Assembly (NCBI GenBank): GCA_949592205.1
Contig: CATIUR010000001.1
Location: forward strand, 261,336,250-261,400,249
DNA: 64,000 bases
Source of the DNA: Helichrysum umbraculigerum
Lineage: Eukaryota > Streptophyta > Magnoliopsida > Asterales > Asteraceae
Reading direction: 5' to 3'
The translations under genes were made by a program, and so were the position numbers. Position 1 is the stretch's first letter; each line of letters begins with the position of its first letter. The notes under the pieces are model-generated. The model was not told the DNA's origin, searched no databases, and saw only the letters and a program-made list of their open reading frames with translations. This document shows positions 55,458 to 64,000 of this stretch, piece by piece.

Positions 55458-56843
55458 CTATTTCTTGGGAAATCTAGGGGGCTCCCTTGCATCCATCAGT
55501 AGATACAAGCGGAAGTATTGGTACATACCTAGGGGATTAAAGTGGACTATGGTCAGGGTATGTCCAATCAGTGGAAGAGGCATGGTAAAGTGAGTGATTT
55601 GTTTTATTTGAGGTAAAACAAAGCTCTCGACTTTTTCTACCTTTTGAGTTTTGGGTTCTTCGGGTTGGTCAAAGAGTTCCTCATCACTCCATGACGTGTA
55701 CGTCATTATGTAAGGGAGAGATGGTTTGTAGGGTTCTCTTGATGTAAAACCCACCTTGCTTCCTAAAGCCTTTGGTTGGATGATAACGTCGTACTCTGGG
55801 CATGGAGGTGGGACGATGTCCATTAGTGTCTCCAATCTTGTAGCAACATTATCATCAAATACTTGGGTGTTTGTCTCTTATAAGGTACTAGTGGAGTCAA
55901 TTTGATCAGGAAGTGAATCAATCAAAGGGATTTTTGGGATACAGTTGACCACAACTGGTTGTGGGACGTGTTCAACCATATCAGTTTGAATGAATTCACT
56001 ACTCAGAGTCGGTATGTATTCCTTCAGTCCATGTGAAGCCGAGTCTTCTATGTAAATCTCCAAATTCGGGCTTTCCATCTCGATCTCTTCGTCTACTTCG
56101 TCATCCTCGTCACTCTGGCAAGAAGTTTCGAGTTGCAGTGGTTCGGAAAGTTCTTCTAGAACAAACCCTCCATCGATCTTTGACGTTGATAGGTCGGGAA
56201 TAGGTGAAATTGTAGGTTTAGAAGATTGGGTTGGTGTGGGAGTCGAAGGGATATTGAAACCGAACTCATGAAAATTTAAGTCTGTATCTGGTGTGCTAGA
56301 TGTGGTGTGTGTGCGTCTCTCAACTTTCTGTATCCTAGATTTGGCTCCAGCTTGATTCCTACTCTCCTCACTACTCTCTTGGGCTTGTGTTGGTAGTTCA
56401 GTAGAGAATTTAGACATATTATAAGTTTGACTTCTAAGTATGTCCTCTTGTTCTCTAATCATTTCTTCAAGTGATTCGGAAGGAGGTGAGAAAGCAGCAT
56501 TACTGCTGAGACAGGCTAAGGGCATATCTCTCAAGTCAGGGTTCTCGTAGGGTTGTGGTAGACTCACAGGGTGAGGTGATTGTGGGTAGATTTTGAATTG
56601 TTGGGGATAAAAAGGTTGGCATGGATGTGGTTGGAAAGTGTTTGGGTTATTTTGATACAGTGTTTGAGGATCTAAGTACCCTAGGTTATCCGAAAACATC
56701 ATACTTTTGCTTTGGCATTCTCCATCTAAGTGGGTATTACCGCACATCCTACATCTATTTTCGATTGAATTAGCAAGACTTTGCATTTGATCTAATAGTT
56801 CCCATTGATTTAACATTTCCCAAGGGTTCATAATGGATGGCAT
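55458..56843 (-). pseudogene. Gag-derived ORF of array unit 1, interrupted by one stop
   Basis: ATG at 56843 (MPSIMNPWEML), about 185 bases after the PBS. Near residues 33-45 is CRMCGNTHLDGEC, a CX2CX3HX4C knuckle of the same spacing as Athila gag. The rest is Pro/Ser/Glu-rich and likely disordered, with an acidic stretch (SDEDDEVDEEIEME). A TAA at 55878-55876 breaks the frame; unit 2 reads GAA there and stays open. The frame then continues (ETLMDIVPPPCPEYD, LPYIMTYTSWSDEELF, MPLPLIGHTLTIVHFNPLGMYQYFRLY) to 55458. The function is unknown; RNA binding is suggested by the knuckle only. Confidence 0.75.
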
Positions 56844-57025
56844 AAAGAGAAGGTTTCAGAATTAAAGGGGGGTGAGAAGGGATCTTAATCTAAGCTAATA
56901 CTAAGGTAATCCTAACTACGCTAAACTACGTGCAAAAAGTAACTTCTGATAAGGATGGTGGTTCCTAGCCAAAAGGATCTCTTAAAAACTAACTTATCTA
57001 AACAGGCTCCAAATCGTACTACCGT

Positions 57026-57042
57026 CCCCGGCAGCGGCGCCA
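57026..57042 (-). other. Primer-binding site of array unit 1
   Basis: The minus strand reads TGGCGCCGCTGCCGGGG, six bases (AGTTTT) after the LTR end ATCA, identical to the Athila-type element at 33715. Confidence 0.88.
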
Positions 57043-57048
57043 AAAACT

Positions 57049-60000
57049 TGATGCGCCCTCAGCCGTCGGTGTCGTCGGTGCTGTTGTAACGACCGAGGGT
57101 GCGATCAGGGTGTTTTAAAATTTATTTTGCTCGGGGCCTAAACCTCCGAACTACCTACTGGTACTAGGTACAAGTACCTGATACTAGTACGTGGTAAGGA
57201 TGATCAGGGTCGTCTCCAGACGGTCGAATTTGAAACGGAGCTCGTTTGGATAATTCAGTCCTCAAGATTGGGTTCAGATAGTTGGTTTTGTTTGGTTTTT
57301 ATCTAATTAAAATAACTAAAGCAATAAAATTAAAAAGAACTAGCTAGCATATAAGGAACAACTAAGGATAGGGAAGATGTGGTTTACCATGACTTGGAAT
57401 AGTATAATATCGGGATTGTGTTTATGATGGGGACACTTTCAGATTAATAGATTGACAGACTTTGATGTAAACACTAGAACCCTACCAATTAAATTCCCAT
57501 TGGCATGTCACTAGGAACTAGGTTATCGTGATTCTGATCGGAGCAATACGCTAAACTCCCAATACTTACCTAGTTGAAAGATAAGCAACCTATTTTGGTG
57601 ATTAACCGAGGTACATGAATAAAGCAGCATATCGTCTCATAGGTCCGACCGTTCTTAACACCTAAGCTTATCTCTCATTCTTCTAATAGTGTATCTAATT
57701 ATTAACTTGTTATGTTTAAAGAATCAAATATGTAAAATCTAGGGGGTTGATAAATCTAAATCACTTGGACTTTCCTCACTAGACCTTGTTAATACTTTTC
57801 TTAAGCTCCAATTACGTTGATTTATGACCTAGACCTCTCCTTTTCAAACAGTTATACATCTCCAGATTATTCACAGTTTGTTTAAAACATGTTTCATATG
57901 AGGACCATGCCTTTCAGTAATAGACAGTGTACTTTACAGGGTAGTTCCACGGGTTCTTACGTCTAACATGCGGTCGAGAGTAATTGACAGTGAGGTTGAC
58001 ACTCTAAACTAACTAAATGTAAAGCATTGCAGAAATGTAAATCTAATATATACAACGAGTGGTTTCACTGTGTCTTACTTATTGCATGTCGTGGGCACAG
58101 ATAACTACTTACCCCAATTAAGGTTCCGGACTCCCTAATATCTAGGTTGCAATCACGTGGATAACTGGAAAGGGTACTCCATAAATTAGGTCAGGTGTCA
58201 TACATTTAAACATTAACAAAGTATAATAATTCCCATTCATATAAGTTTCTTTTTATGAATTTAGACTATGTTGGAATGAGTTGTTTTTACGATCCTATCA
58301 ACTAACTAACGTAGAGTTGTCCGCAATCAGATAGAAGATATGTCACATGGATAGTAAACACAAACAATTACAATACACCGGAAGTTCTCCCAAATGTACT
58401 GAACATATCGGCTAACAACTACCCTCGAATCCTATTCCCCAATCTCGGTCGTTAGAGATGTCTGTATCATGGCATGGTCTATTGAATAAATAGTCACATA
58501 AATAGGTTTTACCCTACCGGAATAAGTTGGGGTAGTCTGGTCAAAAGCGGTTGGCCAAACATGCCATCATTCGTTCATAATGTTATAATTAAACTATAAA
58601 TAGAAATTCATTTAGCACATTTAAAGTATTGGTCCGTAATATAACTACCTTCGGTCGTTCTCAGACTTCCGTACGTTTGTACTCCGTCTAAAGCGTTTCC
58701 AGCACTATATCCGAGAACAGTCGAATAGGGGCCGTCATATTACTTCACAACATTTATTATCATCCCATTATAACTATTTAAATCATGGCAAACATATAAA
58801 CAACTACTCGCATATCATGACAATAAACATTTCCAATATTAATAAATCATAAACATCAAACAAGAACATTACAATTAATTAATAAGAGAAAAGGATAGAT
58901 ATTACCCGTAATTATTGCGAGCCAAACGATGCTTATATTACTTCCGAATAATCCAAAGCGTTACATTGATAAGCTAGCTACTACTAACTATTACATAATT
59001 AATCTCATACTTATCTCTCTCCAAATTAACTTAGAGAGAGAAAGTAGAGGGACCCTAATCTTCTCTCTAGTTCTCCTCTAACTCCTAAGAGTAGTGCTAG
59101 AGGGAGAGGCTAGAGAGAAGAACTAACTACAAGAATAATTCTCCTCTAACTCCTAAGAGTAGTGCTAGAGAAAGAATTCTAGAGAGAGAAAGAGAAATAT
59201 GCAAGAAAGGAGGTGCATATTGTGTAAGTTGAAATGAAGCCTCAAGCCCTCTATTTATAGGAGAGCTTTGGCTCACATTAGCATCAAGGGGTGCACATTA
59301 GAAAGCTTTCCAAAAGTGGTGTGTACAACACGAAAAGTAGGCGCACCGGGTACTGTACAACGCGAAAAGTAGGCGCACCGGGTACCAAAACTTGCCAAAA
59401 ACGGAAACCGGGATGGGGGTAGGGTGGCCGGCGGCGCCAGCCAGGTGGCCGGCGGCGGCTGGCTGGTGGCCGGCGGCGGTGGGCCCCACCCCGCCCCGTT
59501 GCGCGATCTTTTGCTTCGTTTCTTGATTCGTGCGTGTTTTCTTCGTTATACATCCGTTTGAGTCGATTCTTTTTTTGTTGGATTCGTATTTCAAAAACGA
59601 AGATTTTGACATAGGATATGCCCTGAGATGAGGTCCCTAGCTCCAGATATTGCGTTCGGATCATTTGGATCTTCCGGCGGGCGCGAAATCTTCATTTTTC
59701 ACCCGTTTGGGTTAATTCTTCTTCTGTTGGATTCGAATTTTAAAAACGAACATCTTGGAAATATTGGATGTTGATGGAGGGCATTTTAGTCTTGAAATCT
59801 CGTTTTTAAGCCCTGAATCTTCAAACGTTTGTGGAATCTTCGTTTCTCGGCCGTTTTGCTCGATTTTTATCGTGCAACCTCGTTTTGACCATCTTGGCAT
59901 AATGTTACTGATTTGTGCTGTTTTTGAGTTAATATGCCGAGAATCGTTCCAGAATGAGAGAGATATCGGTAGTAAAAACGTGACTTTTTACGCGATATCA
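57049..60000 (-). repeat. Array LTR 2 (2952 bp), shared between unit 1 and unit 2
   Basis: Serves as the 5' LTR of unit 1 and is joined on its right to the PPT side of unit 2 with no flanking host DNA. It is equal in length to LTR 1. TATA box at 59251-59260, GC-rich triple repeat at about 59422-59497, leader hairpins at 59060-59197. Confidence 0.88.
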
Positions 60001-63000
60001 AGTATCCCACACTTAGAACTTTGCTTGTCCTTAAGCAAACTCATTCATGAAAAGCCTTTGATTCTAATTGCATTAGTTTTTAGAAAGACTATTTCTAAAG
60101 AATATAAAATCACAGTTATGAAAGAGTTTTTACTGGAAACTAAGAGTTTATAGAATTTGATACCTTCTTCGGGCAACCTGTAGGATGATGATGACTAGGC
60201 AATCCTCACAAGTGGGTCACTCAAATCACTCAAGTGTTTAGGGTTTCCTACTTACTAGTGTCAATCACTCAGATAGCTAGTCATGCAGCATTCTCGTCAT
60301 AGGCTTGATCAAGAATCAAATCTCCATCACTTTTGATGAGGACGGTACTAATCTTTCAAGATATTTTAGAAGGAATCGGGTGTTTGGTTTTTGAAGATGG
60401 TGTGTGATGAGGGGTGTGATGGGTTTTCTTTGTATTTTCTCGAAACTGGGGTGCTTTTCTCGAGAGAGTCTCTTTTGAAATTTCTCAGATTTTGAAAGGA
60501 CTTCATAGCCTTTTTCTTCCCTTTTTCTTGGATTTTTCCTTTTTCTGGACTTTCTTTGGGTAGTGCCGGCATATACATTTGTTGTTTACTTTCTTTTTCT
60601 CATTTGTCTTCTCTTTCCTTGTATTATGCCGGTCTTACCGATGGATATTTTATGGTCCGAAAGGTTTCTTATGGTATTGGGTTGTAAGGTTGTGTTGGCT
60701 TTTCTTGTGGAAATTGGGAAATTGAAAATGTCTCTGAAAATTTTGGAAGACGTGACTTCCATAGGTTCGGAATGAAGATATAAAGGGAGGTTTTGGTTGG
60801 TTTGTGGGTGTGATGAGTGAGTGATTATTTGGTGGTAAGAGGGTGTTGGGATTCCTTAGAAAGTATCGAGATAGGTTGTACCTATGCCACGTATGGCACT
60901 CATTGGTGTGATCTCGAAATGTATTGCAAGAGCAAGTTCTAATTCAAATGCATACATCGGCACACACATGAAACGAAAGATGAATGCTAATTATGGGCTG
61001 AAACCTCACGAATCGAATGTTTTGGTCTGTGTGCCTAGCCATGTGTTGCCTTTTTCGTCCGTATCTTATTCTAAGAGAACCGTTTTGTTTCTTTGTTAAA
61101 ACTCAATTCTTTCTGTAATTTATATTTTCGGAAAATAGAGGTTCTAAAGAATGTTGCTTTTGAATCAAAGATTTTGAAAACTTCTTCATTTTTAGCCTTT
61201 TTAATGAAAATATTGTTTATTTTACGGACAAGAGGTTAAACTTGCGGTTGCAGACCGTATATCCCACACTTAGAGGAACATTGTCCCTAATGTTCGAATC
61301 TGTGTATTGAACACCTCTTGTCGAAGTATCCCACACTTAGAATTTCTACTAATTATGGAAAATACCTCTTAGTATTTTGTGGTTTCTAAGGATCCCACAC
61401 TTAGTGTTTGGAATGGGATATAGGTCGATATAATCTTGCAAAAACAGATAGATAAACTAGAGAAAGGAACGCAGAACTCCCCTATGACTGTGAGCTGAGG
61501 ATCTGAGTGGTTGACTGTGTCAGCTCCAATGTTTGCTGAACTTGGTTGGCATCAGCCTTCATGTATTGAACTCGAGCTCCAACAGTATAACCTTTCTTCA
61601 ATACCTCAACTAGTTTTCTTGCGAAAATAACTAAGAACTAAAGGATAGATTGCAGAAAATGAAGTGATGTCGCCCCCCGGACATAAGCATAATTTACCAA
61701 TAAACACCGAATGTCGGATAGAGGTTAATGGTCAAAGATCCTAATCTTCAAGAGCCGCTGCTGTAACTCAACTGCTCCTAATGATTTGAAAGTGTTGAAT
61801 CCAATGACCATGAATCTTTATGACCCGAGATCTTTTGTCGACTACTGATGTAATGAATCTGATGTTGTTCTTTTATCGACTGAGATCTCCAGTTTCCAAA
61901 TTGTCCCTGTATCTATTCCTTTGTATGAATAGTCCATGAGGGTGATGATTGTATGTGTGAAGGGGTGGATGGATGGGTGAATGTGGGTGGATATGGTGAT
62001 GATGGTTTAGGGTTCCATTATGTGGCAAGGTTTAGCTATAGGACTTGGAATTTTTGGGCACATATGATGAGTATTGAGTTGGTCAACTTGATGAATTAGT
62101 CTTAGACAACTAGAAATCATCTTCATATCCAGAAGTGTCATCACTTGACCCCTGCAAAGCAATGCTCCAAAGATTCTCATACTCAATGAACTGTAAGCTC
62201 CTCTTGTCGTCTTTCCATTATCCTCAAAGAATCTCTATCCATAGGCGTCAGTCCCTGTCTGTTACAAGTAGATCAAACAAATATGATCTAACAAACAAGT
62301 GATTATTCTCCAAATCATAGATTCACTGGTTTGCGAAGAACCTATCAAAGTGAGTGCTTTGTAGATGAAACAAACCAGTGTATGACTTTGAGTTTAATCT
62401 CACACAAAAAATGTTAGTTGCCTATAATTTCACCGCAGCACAAATAGCAGACATGGAAATACCAGTATTATCAGTTGAATCAGGTAGCCAGGTATAAAGA
62501 TATCCAAAGCACATTTTTTTTAAACGATTTTGAGCATAATACACATATTGACATACAAATCATGTTATCAGATTAAGTATTAGTATCTCATGTATGTTCA
62601 CAATAATATATGTAAGTACCTCAAATGCTCGAAACATGTCAGTGGGTGTTTAGAATGACTAAGGCTCCTAACTCCTAGTAGGTTTCCATTTTTGTGAGTG
62701 AAAGGGATAACAAGAACTTTAGAAAATGGTGAAAAATAGATGTTGCAATAAATTCCAAACGACTGGGAGTAGGAAGTATTAAGGTTTGACAAAAATTTGA
62801 CTTTTAACGAAGTAATTTCGCAAACCATCCATTTTTGTTCATAAAGATAGAAAACTTGGAACATTCATTTTAGGGTTTCATTTCTACTTATTGGGGTTAG
62901 TTCACTACTTAAACTACTTTAACTACTACTGATAATCCTATGTTAGACACGGGTTGCCTCCCGAGAAGCGCTCGTTTTTGTTCGAGTCACTAGCTTGACT

Positions 63001-63006
63001 CCAAAC
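60001..63006 (-). other. Array unit 2 internal noncoding region
   Basis: Matches 44149-46295 plus 54600-55457 with scattered substitutions and a few one-base indels (for example an extra T near 61053). The conserved block GGGTTGCCTCCC/GAGAAGCGCTCG is at 62950-62974. No supported gene except the 88-codon ORF repeated at 62864-62598. Confidence 0.6.
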
Positions 63007-64000
63007 CTATTTCTTGGGACATCTAGGGGGCTCCCTTGCATCCATCAGTAGATACAAGCGGAAGTATTGGTACATACCTAGGGGATTAAAGTGGACTATG
63101 GTCAGGGTATGTCCAATCAGTGGAAGAGGCATGGTAAAGTGAGTGATTTGTTTTATTTGAGGTAAAACAAAGCTCTCGACTTTTTCTACCTTTTGAGTTT
63201 TGGGTTCTTCGGGTTGGTCAAAGAGTTCCTCATCACTCCATGACGTGTACGTCATTATGTAAGGGAGAGATGGTTTGTAGGGTTCTCTTGATGTAAAACC
63301 CACCTTGCTTCCTAAAGCCTTTGGTTGGATGATAACGTCGTACTCTGGGCATGGAGGTGGGACAATGTCCATTAGTGTCTCCAATCTTGTAGCAACATTA
63401 TCATCAAATACTTGGGTGTTTGTCTCTTCTAAGGTACTAGTGGAGTCAATTAGATCAGGAAGTGAATCAATCAAAGGGATTTTTGGGATACAGTTGACCA
63501 CAACTGGTTGTGGGACGTGTTCAACCATATCAGTTTGAATGAATTCACTACTCAGAGTCGGTATGTATTCCTTCAGTCCATGTGAAGCCGAGTCTTCTAT
63601 GTAAATCTCCAAATTCGGGTTTTCCATCTCGATCTCTTCGTCTACTTCGTCATCCTCGTCACTCTGGCCAGAAGTTTCGAGTTGCAGTGGTTCGGAAAGT
63701 TCTTCTAGAACAAACCCTCCGTCGATCTTTGACGTTGATAGGTCGGGAATAGGTGAAATTGTAGGTTTAGAAGATTGGGTTGGTGTGGGAGTCGAAGGGA
63801 TATTGAAACCGAACTCATGAAAATTTAAGTCTGTATCTGGTGTGCTAGATGTGGTGTGTGTGCGTCTCTCAACTTTCTGTATCCTAGATTTGGCTCCAGC
63901 TTGATTCCTACTCTCCTCACTACTCTCTTGGGCTTGTGTTGGTAGTTCAGTAGAGAATTTAGACATATTATAAGTTTGACTTCTAAGTATGTCCTCTTGT
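63007..64000 (-). CDS. Gag-derived ORF of array unit 2, open, 5' end outside window
   Basis: The same product as unit 1 55458-56843, but without the internal stop: the codon at the place of the unit 1 TAA reads GAA. The visible part is open from the window edge to the stop at 63007. The knuckle and the start codon would lie beyond 64000. It shows acidic and Pro/Ser-rich stretches and a conserved C-terminal part (VPPPCPEYD, TSWSDEELF, LIGHTLTIVHFNPLGMYQY). The open frame suggests that the ORF was functional when unit 2 was copied. Confidence 0.75.
   Translation of the reverse strand, partial: QEDILRSQTYNMSKFSTELPTQAQESSEESRNQAGAKSRIQKVERRTHTTSSTPDTDLNFHEFGFNIPSTPTPTQSSKPTISPIPDLSTSKIDGGFVLEELSEPLQLETSGQSDEDDEVDEEIEMENPNLEIYIEDSASHGLKEYIPTLSSEFIQTDMVEHVPQPVVVNCIPKIPLIDSLPDLIDSTSTLEETNTQVFDDNVATRLETLMDIVPPPCPEYDVIIQPKALGSKVGFTSREPYKPSLPYIMTYTSWSDEELFDQPEEPKTQKVEKVESFVLPQIKQITHFTMPLPLIGHTLTIVHFNPLGMYQYFRLYLLMDAREPPRCPKK

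Larger units (their letters stand above)
41197..57048 (-). mobile_element. Non-autonomous Athila-like element, unit 1 of a tandem array (split by LARD B)
   Basis: The unit is the LTR (41197-44148), an internal part (44149-46295), LARD B (46296-54594) and the rest of the internal part (54600-57048) up to the PBS. Without LARD B and one CTTGA the unit is about 7548 bp. It has a PPT, PBS and one ORF with a gag-like knuckle, but no pol. LTR ends (TGAT...ATCA), the AGTTTT spacer and the PBS match the Athila-type element at 31834, so that type of element could supply its enzymes. The homology of unit 1 and unit 2 runs without a break through LTR and internal region, showing a true tandem repeat. 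Confidence 0.85.
57049..64000 (-). mobile_element. Non-autonomous Athila-like element, unit 2 of tandem array (runs off window)
   Basis: Colinear with unit 1 and includes the uninterrupted CTTGA site (62144-62148) where LARD B inserted in unit 1. By comparison, the next LTR should begin about 600 bp beyond the window end. Internal PPT-like motifs recur near 60003, 61260, 61327 and 61392. Confidence 0.85.

Overview
The window is nuclear DNA from a flowering plant. It holds one ordinary host gene (DUF1005 family, two coding exons, minus strand, 22583-24141) inside a pile of nested LTR retrotransposons. The lineages (SIRE-type Copia, Athila-type and Tekay/Del-type Gypsy) are general to angiosperms. 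The accessory-gene type carried by the SIRE element recalls predicted proteins of Asteraceae, so a composite or another asterid is my best guess, not a proof. There are no bacterial features, rRNA, tRNA genes or CRISPR arrays.

Layout. (1) 1-20667: a minus-strand, coding-free chromovirus derivative ('LARD A'), cut off at the left window edge and split at 1943/16592 by a complete SIRE-type Copia element (1944-16586, minus). That element has two 588-bp LTRs that read identical by eye, a TAGCT target duplication, tRNA-iMet PBS, PPT, gag, pro-pol and a 6.8-kb 3' half. (2) 20668-27700: the host gene and its flanks. (3) 27700-29063: a worn LTR-like fragment. (4) 29069-31709: a 2641-bp solo LTR with TTAAT target duplications. 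(5) 31834-41196: an Athila-type element (plus strand) whose single gag-pol frame is broken by three stop codons. (6) 41197-64000: a tandem LTR-internal-LTR-internal array (minus) of a non-autonomous Athila-like element, unit about 7.55 kb, LTRs 2952 bp, running off the right edge. (7) 46296-54594: a second coding-free chromovirus derivative ('LARD B', plus, LTRs 1998 bp with one difference seen, TSD CTTGA), inserted in unit 1 of that array.

Main result: the 3' half of the young Copia element holds a six-exon, minus-strand gene (6773 to 2586). All five introns are GT-AG, all exon phases agree, and the frame stays open for a deduced 1041 residues, ending 42 bp before the PPT. It has no signal peptide or membrane segment, but shows basic nuclear-signal-like clusters, a coiled coil and an acidic stretch. 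It therefore does not look like an envelope; a nuclear regulator or anti-silencing role is conjecture.

Second theme: several unrelated LTRs here carry clusters of short palindromic words whose arms change together (AATCC/GGATT, AAGCC/GGCTT, TACCC/GGGTA, GTCACTT/AAGTGAC against GACACTT/AAGTGTC, and AGCCGATCGGCT). Paired changes of this kind suggest that an RNA hairpin or a dyad binding site is being kept.

Relative ages from LTR comparison by eye: Copia element (no difference) and LARD B (one in 1998) are youngest; the tandem array (about 20 in 2952) is older; the Athila element that hosts the array is older still by nesting.
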